Assembly (NCBI RefSeq): GCF_013337115.1
Contig: NZ_SGWE01000004.1
Span: 2,108,501-2,172,500, forward strand
Direction of reading: 5' to 3'
DNA length: 64,000 nt
Source of the DNA: Deinococcus sp. JMULE3
GTDB taxonomy: Bacteria; Deinococcota; Deinococci; Deinococcales; Deinococcaceae
Of this stretch, positions 51,522 through 62,585 are shown one piece after another (the stretch's first letter is position 1; every line of letters begins with the position of its first letter). Made by a program: the position numbers and the translations under genes. The notes below the pieces were generated by a model, which saw only the letters and a program-made list of their open reading frames with translations, did no database searches and was not told the origin of the DNA.

Positions 51522-52751
51522 ATGTGGCGCAGCCTGCACCCCAACGTGAAAACCCGCATCACCACCTCCTTCCTCAGCCGCGTCGTCGGCAGCATGGTCT
51601 TCCCGCTCATGGCCATCTACTTCACCGCGCACCTCGGCGCCGCCCTCGCCGGGACCCTGCTGCTGACCTCAGGCGTCGTGCAGTTCCTCGCAGGCCTGTA
51701 CGGCGGCGCGCTCGCCGACGCCCTCGGCCGCCGCCGCACCCTCCTCACCGGCGAAGCCCTCAAACTCCTCGCCTTCACCCTCATGCTCCTCGGCAACCTG
51801 CACGGCCCCAACCCCTGGATCACCTTCGCCGCCCTCCTCCTCGTGAACGTCTCCGGCGGCCTCATCAACCCCGCCGCCGAAGCCATGCTCGTCGACGTCA
51901 GCACCCCCGACACCCGCACCTTCATGTACGCCGTCAACTACTGGGCCGTGAACCTCAGCATCCTGATCGGCACCCTCATCGGCGGCTGGCTGTACCACGA
52001 CCACTTCACGCTCCTGCTCGCCCTGCTCGTCGGCATGAGCGTCCTCACCGCCGCCCTCTGCACCGCCCTCATGACCGAAACGCGCGCCGCCAGCCCCACC
52101 GCCCGCACCGACCTCGGCCTCACACCCCTCCTGCGCAGCTACGCGCAGGTCGTCACCGACCGCCCCTTCCTCCTCTTCGTCCTCGGCGGCATCCTCATCC
52201 TCAGCATCGAATTCACCCGCACCAACCACATCGCCGTGCACCTCGCCCAGCACTTCCCCCACACCGACTGGCACGGCCTCACCCTCGACGGCATCCGCGC
52301 CGCGAGTGTCCTGACCGCCGTGAACACCCTCCTCATCGTCGCCCTCACCGCCCCCGCCGCCCGCTGGCTCACCGGCCGCGACCCCCACCGCCCCATGCAC
52401 GCCGGCTTCGCCCTGTTCGCCCTCGGCTTCGCCGGACTGGCCACCAGCACCCACCTCCCCACCCTGATCGCCGCCACCGTCATCCTCAGCATCGGCGAAC
52501 TGCTCTACGTCCCCACCCGACAGGCGCTCCTCGCCGACCTCATCCCCGAAGAACGCCGCGGCGCGTACCTCGCCACGCACGGGCAAGTGTTCACCATCAG
52601 CAAATGGATCGCCGCACTCGGCCTCCCCGTAGGCGCCGCCATCGGCGGGGCAGGCATGGCCGCCGTACTCCTCCTGCTCGGTGCGCTGGGCAGCCTGTTC
52701 ACCGCGCTGGCGCTGCGTCCGGGAGTGGGGGGGAGGCTGGCTCGGGCTTGA
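51522..52751 (+). CDS. MFS transporter, possible sugar efflux
   Basis: ~409 residues with 12 predicted transmembrane segments. MAIYFTAHLGAALAGTLLL, GGALADALGRRRTLLTGEALKLLAF (loop 2-3 signature G-x3-D-x2-GRR), VNVSGGLINPAAEAMLVDVS and VPTRQALLADLIPEERRGAYLATHG are MFS features. Divergent from the SgrR-like regulator with barely any space between them, similar to sgrR-setA in enterobacteria but without a recognised sgrS RNA. ATG at 51480 is an alternative start adding 14 residues; 51522 leaves room for a shared promoter. Confidence 0.85.
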   Translation: MWRSLHPNVKTRITTSFLSRVVGSMVFPLMAIYFTAHLGAALAGTLLLTSGVVQFLAGLYGGALADALGRRRTLLTGEALKLLAFTLMLLGNLHGPNPWITFAALLLVNVSGGLINPAAEAMLVDVSTPDTRTFMYAVNYWAVNLSILIGTLIGGWLYHDHFTLLLALLVGMSVLTAALCTALMTETRAASPTARTDLGLTPLLRSYAQVVTDRPFLLFVLGGILILSIEFTRTNHIAVHLAQHFPHTDWHGLTLDGIRAASVLTAVNTLLIVALTAPAARWLTGRDPHRPMHAGFALFALGFAGLATSTHLPTLIAATVILSIGELLYVPTRQALLADLIPEERRGAYLATHGQVFTISKWIAALGLPVGAAIGGAGMAAVLLLLGALGSLFTALALRPGVGGRLARA

Positions 52752-53293
52752 ACGGTGGAATGGTTGCGCCTGCGGCGGGCTGCCCCACCCCCCAGCCCCC
52801 TACCCCAGAGGGGCAGGGGGAGCAGTCGCTGCGCTCGGCAAGAGTTTTTACTTGTGCGGCGCGTTTGTGTCGGGCGGTGACGTGTCTGGCTTCGACGCCA
52901 TCCTCCGCCCCCCTCGTAAGCCCGCGCGCTTCGCGCACGACGGCCGGTGGTGTTCTGCGGTGGCTGGCCGCGCAACGAGTCGAATCCTGCTGATCGACTT
53001 CAAAACCCGCTCTGGCAACAGCTCAAAAAGTAGAACCTTCCGGCCCGCACCAAGTTGGCTGGCCCCATCACCGTCGTGGCAACCGAGCCCGTCGTGCGCG
53101 CAGCGCGCGGGGCGAACGCGGCGAACCCGGAGGCATGCAGCCCCATACGTGGCCGACCCCGCCCCATACCCACTGACCACCTGTGAGAAATACCTGCCGA
53201 GCGCAGCGAAAACTCCCCCTGCCCCTCTGGGGTAGGGGGCTGGGGGGTGGGGAGGCCCGCCGCAGGCGCAGCCACACAACATCAAACTCGGCG
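52752..53293. repeat. non-coding repeat island with nested inverted repeats
   Basis: 542 bp without a credible gene. An ~85-bp inverted repeat forms the ends: GCGCCTGCGGCGGGC..CACCCCCCAGCCCC..TACCCCAGAGGGGC starting near 52766, and its complement ending near 53272. Inside, CCCGCGCGCTTCGCGCACGA (~52920) and the complement of CCCGCGCGCTGCGCGCACGA (~53110) form a second, nested inverted pair. The whole can fold into one long structure and resembles a mobile non-autonomous element or dispersed repeat pair between two convergent genes. Confidence 0.6.
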
Positions 53294-54343
53294 TTACCCC
53301 CGCTTCAGCTGCCACTCCGTGAAACTGCTGTACGGCTTGAAGCCCAGTGCGACGTTGATGCCGAGCATGGGGGCGTTCTCGTTGGCGTTGTTCGTCTGCA
53401 CCCAGCGGGCGCCGGGGCAGGCGTGCTGGACGTGGTCGAGCATGGCGGCTTTGACCCATTTGCCGAGGCCCTGTCCGCGGGCGGAGGGGCGGACGGCGGT
53501 GGCGCCCTGGTAGACGAGGGCGGCGCGCTCTTGCATCCAGAAGGTTTCGCTGTACGCGTCGAGTTGCCCGGTGCGCGTGTCCTCGATGGCGATCATGAAG
53601 CGGGTCTCGTTGGCTTCTTCGATCATGGCTTCCCAGGAGCGGATCATCTCGGGCGTGATCGTCCAGTCCTGCTGTTCGAGGTCGCCGCGGGGGGCGGTGT
53701 TCATGACCATCATCATGTCGGCGACGCGCTTCAGGTACTCGTCGGGGACGCGTTGCCAGAGGTGCAGGCGGAAGGGGTCGCCGTCGGGGCGGGTCTGCCA
53801 GCGGCTCAGGAGGTCGTGGTCGAGGGTGGTGAGGTCCAGGCGGCTTTGGCGCATGGTGAGCGCGGCGTGCGCGCCGTATGACTGCGCGAAGGCTTCCCCG
53901 GCGGGGCTGCGGCTGCTGGTGCCGAAGGTGAGGGTGTGGCGTCCGGCGGCGGCGGCCTGTTCGAGGAGCTGGCTCATGATGGCGCGGCCCAGGCCCTGGC
54001 GTCGGGCGGTGGGGTGCACGGTGAGGCGCAGGTGGGCCATGTGGGTGTTCTGTTCGGTGTCGTATTCGACGCTGCCCCAGGCCAGCGCCTGGTCGCCGTT
54101 CCACACGACGAGGTGGGATTTGCGTTCGGTGGGCAGCTGGTGGGTGAGGCCGAGTGCTTCGGTTTCGGGGAGGAGGGCCGGGTCGTCCGGGTGAGTGTGG
54201 TGGAAGGCGTCGGCGAGGAGGTGTCCGACGGCGAGGCGCTGCGCGGGGGTGGCGGCGTGCGGGTCGAAGGGGGTCACGGTGGGCCAGCCGGGTGCCGGTG
54301 TGGCCTGGGGTGCCGGGGTGGTCTGGGGTGCAGTGGAGGTCAT
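53294..54343 (-). CDS. tandem double GNAT acetyltransferase
   Basis: 349 residues with two GNAT domains. First: [34 protein letters not shown] (~95-130) has the acetyl-CoA motif V-x4-R-x2-G-x-G; second: [27 protein letters not shown] (~286-312) with the same pattern and [25 protein letters not shown] (~318-342). A Pro/Thr N-tail (1-20) looks disordered. Resembles mycothiol synthase-like tandem GNATs by architecture, but substrate is unknown. Convergent with the repeat island. Confidence 0.85.
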   Translation of the reverse strand: MTSTAPQTTPAPQATPAPGWPTVTPFDPHAATPAQRLAVGHLLADAFHHTHPDDPALLPETEALGLTHQLPTERKSHLVVWNGDQALAWGSVEYDTEQNTHMAHLRLTVHPTARRQGLGRAIMSQLLEQAAAAGRHTLTFGTSSRSPAGEAFAQSYGAHAALTMRQSRLDLTTLDHDLLSRWQTRPDGDPFRLHLWQRVPDEYLKRVADMMMVMNTAPRGDLEQQDWTITPEMIRSWEAMIEEANETRFMIAIEDTRTGQLDAYSETFWMQERAALVYQGATAVRPSARGQGLGKWVKAAMLDHVQHACPGARWVQTNNANENAPMLGINVALGFKPYSSFTEWQLKRG

Positions 54344-54441
54344 GTCCGCAGTGTGCGCTCCGCCGGTCAGCGCGGCATGCGCCGGATGGCGGAGGGGGTG
54401 GGTAGGCCAGTTCGGCGCTTGCGGGGCGTTACGCTGCGGGG

Positions 54442-54993
54442 GTGTTCGCGCATGCCATCGGGTTTGACGACGCGCCCTTCGCGCACGGTTGGCGGGGCGA
54501 CGTGCCGGTGATCGGGACCGTGTACGCCCGCACGACCCTGCATGGCGTCCTCAGTGGCCGGGTGAGGCGTGACGGGCGGAACAGCACGGGTGAACTGGCG
54601 CGACTGGTGAACCGGTCCCCGGAGCACCTTCAGCTGATCCTGTTGCAGGGCATCGCGCTGGCGGGCTTCAACGTCGTGGACCTGCACGCGCTGCACGCGC
54701 AGACGGGAAAACCCGTGCTGGTCGTCGCGCGGCGTGCCCCGGACCTGGACCGCATCCGCGCGGCGCTGACCCGTGTGCCGGGTGGGGCGCGCAAGTGGGC
54801 GCTGATCGGGGCGGCCGGGCCGATGGAATCCTGCGCGGGCGTGTTTGTGCAGCGGGCCGGGCTCACGCTGGCGCAGGCAGAAGCTGCCCTGGGGACGTTC
54901 ACGGTCACGGGCCGCATTCCGGAGCCGCTGCGGGCCGCGCACCTGATCGCGCGTGGGGTCACGCAGGGGCACAGCCGGGGTGGGCGCGTCTGA
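54442..54993 (+). CDS. DUF99 family protein (endonuclease dU-like)
   Basis: 183 residues of DUF99/UPF0215, a family widespread in archaea and related in fold to endonuclease [28 protein letters not shown] (~5-31) with the conserved GxDDx[22 protein letters not shown] (~64-83) and [17 protein letters not shown] (~88-104). A DNA-repair role (uracil- or inosine-type lesions) has been suggested for the family; for this protein it is inference. GTG start with TACGCT 6 nt upstream, leaderless. Confidence 0.8.
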   Translation: MFAHAIGFDDAPFAHGWRGDVPVIGTVYARTTLHGVLSGRVRRDGRNSTGELARLVNRSPEHLQLILLQGIALAGFNVVDLHALHAQTGKPVLVVARRAPDLDRIRAALTRVPGGARKWALIGAAGPMESCAGVFVQRAGLTLAQAEAALGTFTVTGRIPEPLRAAHLIARGVTQGHSRGGRV

Positions 54994-55174
54994 AGGGTCC
55001 TCACATCTGACCCGGCTGGAACTTCACCGGGGGACTGGGGCGCGGGCTTGATCCCGGCACCTCGCGCAGGGCCGTGCGGGGGCCGGGGTGGGGACTTCAC
55101 GCTTTCCTGAACTCTCAAGGCTTCCATCAGGTGTCGTCAGCCAGCCGTCACGCGGCCCCCTCAGACTTGTTCTC

Positions 55175-56263
55175 ATGAAAAGCAACCTGACCGCCCTGCT
55201 CGCCCTCGGAACCGCCGCCGCCCTCAGCACCGCCGGTGCCCAGGCGAAGATCAGCGCCCAGAGCATCATCGTGAACCCCACCCAGCCTGACCTGAGCGTC
55301 AGTGTCCGCGTGAACAAGGACACGACGGGCAGCCAGAACCCCGCGTACCGCGTCGGCGAGGCCATCAGCGTCAGCACCACCGTGAACCGCGACGCGTACG
55401 TGTACCTGTTCAACGTGAACCCCGACGGCAGCGTCGATCAGGTCCTCCCCAACCGCCTCAGTGGCGAGAACTTCGTCAAGGCGAACACCACCACCACGTT
55501 CCCCGCACCCGGCGCGAACTTCACGTACAGCGTCGGCGGTCCCATCGGGCAGAACAAGGTCCTGGCCCTCGCCAGCCTGACCCCGCTGAACCTCACGCAG
55601 ATCAGCGAGTTCAAGACCGCGCAGGACCAGTTCGCGACCGTCAGCACCAAGGGCGGTCAGGCGGGCCTCGCGCAGGCGCTGAGCATCGTCGTGAACCCCC
55701 TGCCGCAGAACAGCTGGGTCAGTGACACGGCCTTCTACACTGTCGCCGCGCAGACCCCCGTCAGCACCGGCAGCCTGTTCGTCGGCACGAACGTGAACAA
55801 CGCCACCGTGATCCTGAACGGTCAGCGGCTGGGCGGCGCGAACGTCACGTACAGCAACCTCCGCGCCGGGACGTACCCCGTCCGCGTGCAGGCCCCCGGC
55901 TTCACCGACTTCACCACGACCGTGACCGTCCGCAGCGGCGGCACCACGAACCTGAACGTCGAGTTCGCCCGTCCCATCGCCGCCCCCGCCCCCACCAGCG
56001 GCAACGCCGTGCTGGACCTGATCGGCAACCTGCTCGGCGCGATCGCCGGGACCACCGTGCAGGACCCCGCCCGTAGCGCCTACGACCAGAAGGTCCGCGA
56101 CCTGCAGAGCATGGGGTACACCCTGCAGCAGACCCGCCAGACCGGCACCGGGTACGTGGGTACGCTGGTGAAGGGCGCGACCACCGCGACCCTGACGGTG
56201 GACCGCGGCGCGAACCGCACCGTGCGCGTGAACGTCAGCGAGACCACCACCTACCAGTACTGA
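55175..56263 (+). CDS. secreted DUF4384/PEGA-domain protein
   Basis: 362 residues. Signal peptide [24 protein letters not shown], cleavage after Ala24. Residues ~38-130 form a DUF4384-like domain ([36 protein letters not shown]). ~205-270 is a PEGA-like beta domain ([34 protein letters not shown]). C-terminal ~100 residues ([16 protein letters not shown]) unknown. Asn/Thr/Val-rich, as in envelope proteins; it may help organise the Deinococcus cell surface. ATG start after a long leader with GCTTTCCTGAACTC; no clear Shine-Dalgarno. Confidence 0.78.
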   Translation: MKSNLTALLALGTAAALSTAGAQAKISAQSIIVNPTQPDLSVSVRVNKDTTGSQNPAYRVGEAISVSTTVNRDAYVYLFNVNPDGSVDQVLPNRLSGENFVKANTTTTFPAPGANFTYSVGGPIGQNKVLALASLTPLNLTQISEFKTAQDQFATVSTKGGQAGLAQALSIVVNPLPQNSWVSDTAFYTVAAQTPVSTGSLFVGTNVNNATVILNGQRLGGANVTYSNLRAGTYPVRVQAPGFTDFTTTVTVRSGGTTNLNVEFARPIAAPAPTSGNAVLDLIGNLLGAIAGTTVQDPARSAYDQKVRDLQSMGYTLQQTRQTGTGYVGTLVKGATTATLTVDRGANRTVRVNVSETTTYQY

Positions 56264-56273
56264 TCCTCACAGG

Positions 56274-56310
56274 GAAGGGGGGCCGCACGTTCAAGGTGCG
56301 GCCCCCCTTC
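56274..56310. terminator. bidirectional terminator
   Basis: Perfect 15-bp stem (56274-56288 with 56296-56310; arm GAAGGGGGGCCGCAC) and 7-nt loop between two convergent genes. Confidence 0.8.
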
Positions 56311-56324
56311 TCTGCCGCCGCTGG

Positions 56325-58040
<1,716 letters not shown>

Positions 58041-58075
58041 TTCCGCGAGTGTACCGCCGCGCGCCGGTCACCCGT

Positions 58076-58945
58076 TCACTCGCGCGGCGCGCGATTCGGC
58101 TTCCCCGGACGACCCCCGCCGCGCCCGGTGTCGGGCATCGCCTTGATCTCCGCTTCCGTCAGTCGGCGCAGCTCGGCGGCGGGCACGTCGGTCAGGACGC
58201 CCTGATCGGTCGTGACGTCCACCGTCCCGGCCAGCGGGTGCAGTTTCGTGACCTTCCCGCACGCGCCGCTGCCCTCGTGGCACACGCGGGCGTTCTTGCG
58301 CGGCAGGTCCTTCAGGAGATCCAGGTACTGGGTGTGCTCGAACTGCAGGCAGCACAGCAGCCGCCCGCATGGCCCGGACAGTTTCTCCGGGTTCAGTGGG
58401 AGCTGCTGGTCGCGCGCCATGCGGATACTGACCGGCGCGAAGTCCTGCAGGTGCGTCGAGGAGCAGTTCTCCCGGCCGCAGGCGCCCAGCGTGCCGATCA
58501 TCTGCGCCTGCTCGCGCGGGCCGACCGCCGCGAAGTTCACGCGGGCGCGCGTGTGCCCGCGCAGCTCGCTGATCAATCCGGTCAGTTCGATGCGTTCCTC
58601 GGCGCTGTAGCTGACGGTCACGAGGCTCTCGTCGAGCGTGAACTCGACCGCCACGACCTTCACCGGGAGGTTGCGCTGCCGGGCGCGGGCGCGCAGCAGC
58701 CATTTGAGGTCCTCGCCGGTGCGGTGCAGGTCCTCCCAGCGGCTCACGTCCTCGGGGCTCGCGGCGCGCAGGACCGCGCCGTAGCGTTCCTGCGACTGGG
58801 GGGGCGTGGGTTCGCCGCGCACGGTGGCGACCTCGGGGCCGCGCTTGCCCTGCACGACCACGCGGGTGCCCACCGGGTGCGCGACCTCGCTCAGCATGGG
58901 GTGCAGGCGGGGACTGCGCTCGAAACGGATGGGCAGGACAACCAT
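58076..58945 (-). CDS. RicT/YaaT-like PSP1 protein
   Basis: Homologue of B. subtilis YaaT (RicT), which with RicA/RicF forms an iron-sulfur complex that helps RNase Y mature some mRNAs. 289 residues. PSP1 core: [64 protein letters not shown] (~150-175), [16 protein letters not shown] (~200-215) with the Cys cluster. Start at [12 protein letters not shown] was chosen by homology; the longer upstream ATG is less likely. RicA/RicF not seen here. Confidence 0.9.
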   Translation of the reverse strand: MVVLPIRFERSPRLHPMLSEVAHPVGTRVVVQGKRGPEVATVRGEPTPPQSQERYGAVLRAASPEDVSRWEDLHRTGEDLKWLLRARARQRNLPVKVVAVEFTLDESLVTVSYSAEERIELTGLISELRGHTRARVNFAAVGPREQAQMIGTLGACGRENCSSTHLQDFAPVSIRMARDQQLPLNPEKLSGPCGRLLCCLQFEHTQYLDLLKDLPRKNARVCHEGSGACGKVTKLHPLAGTVDVTTDQGVLTDVPAAELRRLTEAEIKAMPDTGRGGGRPGKPNRAPRE

Positions 58946-58991
58946 GACGCGCAGGATGTCACGCCACGCGGGGGGCCGTCGAGAGCCGATG

Positions 58992-59022
58992 CACAAAGCC
59001 CCCGCCGCGCGCGGGGCGGGGC
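58992..59022 (-). terminator. terminator after the arginase gene
   Basis: On the reverse strand a GC stem (GCCCCGCC / GGCGGGGGC) followed by TTTGTG, between arginase and ricT. Confidence 0.6.
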
Positions 59023-59041
59023 AGGGGCCGGATGGGGGAGA

Positions 59042-59941
59042 TCAGAGGATGCGCTGCCCGAGCAGGCTGGCGGCCATGCCCACCATGACCTCCGCCGTCT
59101 GGTTGCGGGTATCCAGGATCGGGTTGACCTCCACGATGTCCATGCTCGTCACGCGGCCCGACTCGGACAGCAGTTCCATCAGGAGGTGCCCCTCGCGGTA
59201 CGTCAGGCCGCCGGGGACGGGCGTGCCCACGCCGGGGCACACGCTGGGGTCCAGAGCGTCCGCGTCGAAGGACACGTGCAGGCGCTCCGTACCGCTCAGG
59301 CGCTCCAGGGTCTCCTCGTGGATGCGGGTGATGCCCAGCTGGTCCACGTCCTTCATGGTGTAAGCCTTGATGCCCGCCTCGCGCAGCAGGTCGCGTTCAT
59401 GGGGGTCCACGCTGCGGATGCCGATCATGACGATGTCCTCGGGGCGGACGTGCCAGCCGCCGCCCAGGCCGGTCAGGCGCGGGTCGCCCAGCCCGGTCAG
59501 GTGCGCGACCGGCATGCCGTGAATGTTGCCGCTGGGGCTGCTGCCCGGCGTGTTGTAGTCGGTGTGCGCGTCCACCCAGATCAGGCCCATGCGCGCGCCC
59601 GCCGGGTTGCCGCGCAGGGCGTTGCCGGTCACGGTGCCCATGCTGACGCTGTGGTCCCCGCCGATCGTCAGCGGGAAGGTGTCAGCGGGCAGCGCCGCCA
59701 GCCGGTCACGGGTGCCCTGGCAGGCGTCCAGGATGGATTCCAGGAACACCATGCCCCCTTCCTCCAGCTTGTCCACGCTCTCGGGCAGCGCCACGCGCAC
59801 GTCGCCCAGGTCGGTCACGCTGTGGCCGAGGTCGCGCAGCGCGCGGGTCAGGTGGGCGTTGCGCAGCGCGGACGGGCCCATGTCCACGCCCCGGCGGCCC
59901 GCGCCGAGGTCCATCGGGATACCCAGGATCGAGAGGTTCAT
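59042..59941 (-). CDS. rocF: arginase
   Basis: Mn-dependent hydrolysis of L-arginine to ornithine and urea. 299 residues, normal. Metal motifs: GGDHS (94-98), DAHTD (124-128), SFDADALDPSVCPG (~227-240); GTPVPGGLTYREG as in ureohydrolases of the RocF type. TAGGCT 7 nt before ATG: leaderless. Two TATTCA hexamers (60028-60033, 60040-60045) lie ~90 bp upstream but do not make an ARG-box palindrome. Supports arginine catabolism together with transport genes elsewhere. Confidence 0.95.
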   Translation of the reverse strand: MNLSILGIPMDLGAGRRGVDMGPSALRNAHLTRALRDLGHSVTDLGDVRVALPESVDKLEEGGMVFLESILDACQGTRDRLAALPADTFPLTIGGDHSVSMGTVTGNALRGNPAGARMGLIWVDAHTDYNTPGSSPSGNIHGMPVAHLTGLGDPRLTGLGGGWHVRPEDIVMIGIRSVDPHERDLLREAGIKAYTMKDVDQLGITRIHEETLERLSGTERLHVSFDADALDPSVCPGVGTPVPGGLTYREGHLLMELLSESGRVTSMDIVEVNPILDTRNQTAEVMVGMAASLLGQRIL

Positions 59942-60072
59942 GCACTCCAGCCTAAGGGGTCCAGGGCGGTATGCCTCACGCCTGCAACATTATTTCCGCG
60001 CGGCGCGTCCAGATGAGACGCACTGAGTATTCAGCTGCATATTCATGCCGGGCAGTGGCCATGCGGCGCTGC

Positions 60073-60600
60073 TCAGGTGGCGTGTGCCCACAGGGTCAGC
60101 GGGCCGTCCTCGTCGCTGTGCCCGCTGCCGACCTGCCGGAAGCCCAGCTTCGACAGGACCCGCCCGCTGGCCGGATTGCCGGTCGCCGTCTCGGCGGTCA
60201 CGACCCGCACGTCCTGCGCGTGCAGATGGGTCACGAGCGCGCCCACGCCCTCGGTCGCGAGGCCCTGTCCCCACACTGCCGGGTTGAAGCCGTACCCGAT
60301 CTCCTGCGCCCCCTCCGGCGAGGGCGGCCCTTTCGTGCCCAGCATCCCGACCGCCTCCCCGGTGTCCCGGCGCACGGCGATGAACGACCCCGCCACCTCC
60401 GATTCATTCCCGACCAGTGCCGCCAGCATCCCCGGAAAGACAGGCAGCGGATCGCCCGGCCACTCCGGCTCGAACGTCACGTCCAGCGGCCCATCCGGCC
60501 CGGGCAGGGGCAGCGTGAACGCTTCGGCTTCCAGGCGGCGCGCGATCACCACGCGGGACAGGGGCAACAGAAGCAGGCGGGGCGTCTGGAGGACCGGCAC
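60073..60600 (-). CDS. GNAT family acetyltransferase (RimJ/RimL type)
   Basis: 175 residues. N-terminal LQTPRLLLLPLS is typical of RimJ/RimL-like acetyltransferases; acetyl-CoA site in IGYGFNPAVWGQGLATEGVGALVTHLHAQ (~99-127); TGNPASGRVLSKLGFRQVG (~139-157) is the RimL C-terminal motif. GTG start; TAGCGT 6 nt upstream suggests leaderless. Likely acylates the N-terminus of a protein or a small amine; substrate unknown. Confidence 0.87.
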   Translation of the reverse strand: MPVLQTPRLLLLPLSRVVIARRLEAEAFTLPLPGPDGPLDVTFEPEWPGDPLPVFPGMLAALVGNESEVAGSFIAVRRDTGEAVGMLGTKGPPSPEGAQEIGYGFNPAVWGQGLATEGVGALVTHLHAQDVRVVTAETATGNPASGRVLSKLGFRQVGSGHSDEDGPLTLWAHAT

Positions 60601-60709
60601 GCCCGCACGCTAGCGCGACCCCTCTCCCCGGAGTGTCGCGCGGGGGTACACTCGTCCATCACGCGCAGTCCCCCCGGTCCGGCCGATTCGGACCACCCTC
60701 ATCCTGACC

Positions 60710-61357
60710 ATGACGCCGCCCGCCCTGCCCCCCCTGTCCCGCGCCCCGCTGGGGAAGCGCGTCATGGTGCTGGCCGATCACGTCCACCCGTTCGTGTACC
60801 GCTCGGCGTTCCCGCAGGGCGTGCCCCCGGTGGACGCGGTGCTGGCCGCCGGGGACCTGCCCGGCTACTACCTGGAGTTCCTGGCGACGAAACTCACGGT
60901 GCCGATCATCTACGTGCACGGCAACCACGAGAACGAGTACGTGAACGAGGGGGACGGCCGCATTCCCCCGCGCGGCGTGATCGCCGCGCACGGCCGCGTG
61001 GTCGAGGAAGCCGGGCTGCGCGTGGCGGGCTGGGGCGGCGTGCCCCGCTACCGCGGTGACGGCGAGGGGCAGTACACCCGCGCGCAGGCCCGCTGGGGGC
61101 TGGGGCGGCTGGCGTGGCAGGCGCGGCGTGGCGTGGACGTCCTGCTGACGCACGCGCCCCCCACCGGCCCGCACGCCGGGAGTGACTACGCGCACCGGGG
61201 CTGCCCGGACATCAACGCGTTCATGGGTCGCCGTCACCCCCGGCTGGTCGTGCACGGGCACATCCACGAGTACGAGGGCAAGAAACTGGAGTACCTGGAC
61301 CCCGAGAGCGGCGCGCGGGTCATCAACGCGTACGGGTACCACATCGTGGACCTGTAG
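60710..61357 (+). CDS. calcineurin-like metallophosphoesterase
   Basis: 215 residues. Metallophosphoesterase motifs in order: LADHVHPF (~22-29, the D-x-H), AAGDLPGYYLEFL (~46-58), YVHGNHENEYV (~68-78), LLTHAPPTGPH (~143-153) and VHGHIHEYE (~178-186). The last His-x-His is intact, so dinuclear metal binding is likely. A phosphodiesterase or nucleotidase of unknown substrate. Stands alone. Confidence 0.9.
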   Translation: MTPPALPPLSRAPLGKRVMVLADHVHPFVYRSAFPQGVPPVDAVLAAGDLPGYYLEFLATKLTVPIIYVHGNHENEYVNEGDGRIPPRGVIAAHGRVVEEAGLRVAGWGGVPRYRGDGEGQYTRAQARWGLGRLAWQARRGVDVLLTHAPPTGPHAGSDYAHRGCPDINAFMGRRHPRLVVHGHIHEYEGKKLEYLDPESGARVINAYGYHIVDL

Positions 61358-61444
61358 CTGCTGAATGAGTTTGTGTCGTCTGGAACAGTGTTCCCTCTGC
61401 GCCATTTTGCTTAAGGCCCGCTGTAGATCCGGCACATGCGGCGC

Positions 61445-61664
61445 TGACATTGGCGGGGCATACTTCGCCTCGGCCTGGTGAGGTCGCCCCTCACGGGGCG
61501 AGGGCCGAGAGGGAGACGCCCACCTCTTCACCAACGGGCGCGCGAGCAGGTCGCAGGCCATCCGGCCAGCGCGCGGCGGGTGCAAGCCCCGCAACCTGAA
61601 CCAACCACAGCTTTTCCTGACCGCCCCGGACCCCACCTCCGGGGCGGCGGTCTGTTGCGACCCC
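61445..61664 (+). ncRNA. candidate structured RNA of about 200 nt
   Basis: No ORF; the stretch has consecutive stable hairpins. CCTCGGCC (61468-61475) pairs with GGCCGAG (~61503-61509), enclosing GGTGAGG/CCTCAC; GCGCGC (~61539-61544) with GCGCGC (~61570-61575) enclosing GGCC-ATCC-GGCC; GCGGG/GCCCCGC (~61576-61592). It ends in a stem at ~61619-61652 (GACCGCC..GGCGGTC) followed by TGTTG, a terminator. CATACT at 61459-61464 is the best -10. It does not match RNase P, tmRNA, SRP, 6S or the common riboswitches as far as can be judged by eye. The next gene has its own leaderless promoter. Confidence 0.45.
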
Positions 61665-61696
61665 GCACGCCACTGACAGTTGCTAGGCTGCCCGGT

Positions 61697-62116
61697 ATGC
61701 GCCCCCTGCCGCTCCTGCTGGCCCCACTGCTGCTGGGTGCGGGCGTCGCCGGGGCCGCCCCCCTGACCGTGGAGGTGAGGTTCGACCTGCGCGGCGTCCT
61801 CGTGAACCGCGCCGCCCCCAGCGCCCTGACCCTGCACGCCCCGGGCCGCGCGCCGCTGCCGGTCCCGCTGCGTGGCCCGGCCAGCGTCACGCACCCGGAA
61901 TCCTTCGGGCTGCTGCTGCCCGTCCGCGTGCCCCTGCCCGCCGCGCCCGCCGGGGAGCTGCGCCTGCGCGGCCCGCTGTTCGTGTGCGGCCTGCGTGAAC
62001 GCGTGTGCCGCCGCGTGGACCTGAACCTCCCCGTGCCCGTCAGCGGGGGCGCGGCGCGCGTGACCGTCACGGACGCCGACCTCGCCCCGCACCGCAGCCT
62101 GTGGCCGGGCCGTTAG
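61697..62116 (+). CDS. secreted protein of unknown function
   Basis: 139 residues with signal peptide (LPLLLAPLLLGAGVAGAAP). A small beta-rich protein (LTVEVRFDLRGVLVNRAAP) with a Cys pair at ~100/107 in FVCGLRERVC. TAGGCT 7 nt before ATG, leaderless. No family recognised. The upstream structured RNA candidate may or may not be related. Confidence 0.65.
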   Translation: MRPLPLLLAPLLLGAGVAGAAPLTVEVRFDLRGVLVNRAAPSALTLHAPGRAPLPVPLRGPASVTHPESFGLLLPVRVPLPAAPAGELRLRGPLFVCGLRERVCRRVDLNLPVPVSGGAARVTVTDADLAPHRSLWPGR

Positions 62117-62125
62117 CATGACCGG

Positions 62126-62560
62126 ATGACCAGTCAGGCCCCCAAGACGAACGCCCGGCACCTGCGCGACTTCCACGACGCCATCGGCGAGGACCGCCGC
62201 GACACCCCCACGCCCCCCGACCGCGCCCTGCTGACGCTGCGCCGCACCCTCATCCAGGAGGAAGCCGCCGAGGTGGACGCCGAATTCCAGACCCTCGCCG
62301 CCCGCCTGGACGCCGGGGAGACCCTGGCCGCGCACGACCTGACCGCCCTGGCGCACGAACTGGCCGACCTGCTGTACGTGACCTACGGCGCCTTCGACCG
62401 CCTGGGCCTGGATGCCGACGCCGTGTTCGCCGAGGTCCACCGCGCGAACCTCACCAAGGCCAGCGGACCGCGCCGCGCCGACGGCAAGATCCTCAAACCC
62501 GAAGGGTGGCAGCCCGCCGACGTCCGCTCGGTGATTGAACGGGCAGTGGGCGGTAGGTAG
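62126..62560 (+). CDS. MazG-like all-alpha NTP pyrophosphohydrolase (DR2231-like)
   Basis: 144 residues, close in sequence to D. radiodurans DR2231, a Mn-dependent MazG-like enzyme shown to hydrolyse dUTP. Conserved EEAAEVDAEF (~49-58, the metal-binding E-x2-E), AHELADLLYVTYGAFDRLGLDADAVFAEVHRANLTK (~78-113, with D-x2-Y) and GPRRADGKILKPEGW. House-cleaning of the nucleotide pool, apt beside ddrB. TAGCAT 6 nt before ATG, leaderless. Confidence 0.93.
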   Translation: MTSQAPKTNARHLRDFHDAIGEDRRDTPTPPDRALLTLRRTLIQEEAAEVDAEFQTLAARLDAGETLAAHDLTALAHELADLLYVTYGAFDRLGLDADAVFAEVHRANLTKASGPRRADGKILKPEGWQPADVRSVIERAVGGR

Positions 62561-62585
62561 TGGGGAGTGGGCAGTAGGGAGTGGG

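Noticed and set aside
60028..60045. ARG box upstream of arginase
   Set aside because: Two TATTCA hexamers occur 12 bp apart in the same orientation; an ARG box needs inverted halves, so evidence is insufficient.
61445..61664. Known RNA (RNase P, tmRNA, SRP, 6S, TPP or cobalamin riboswitch)
   Set aside because: Their conserved sequence blocks could not be found by eye; kept only as a candidate structured RNA.
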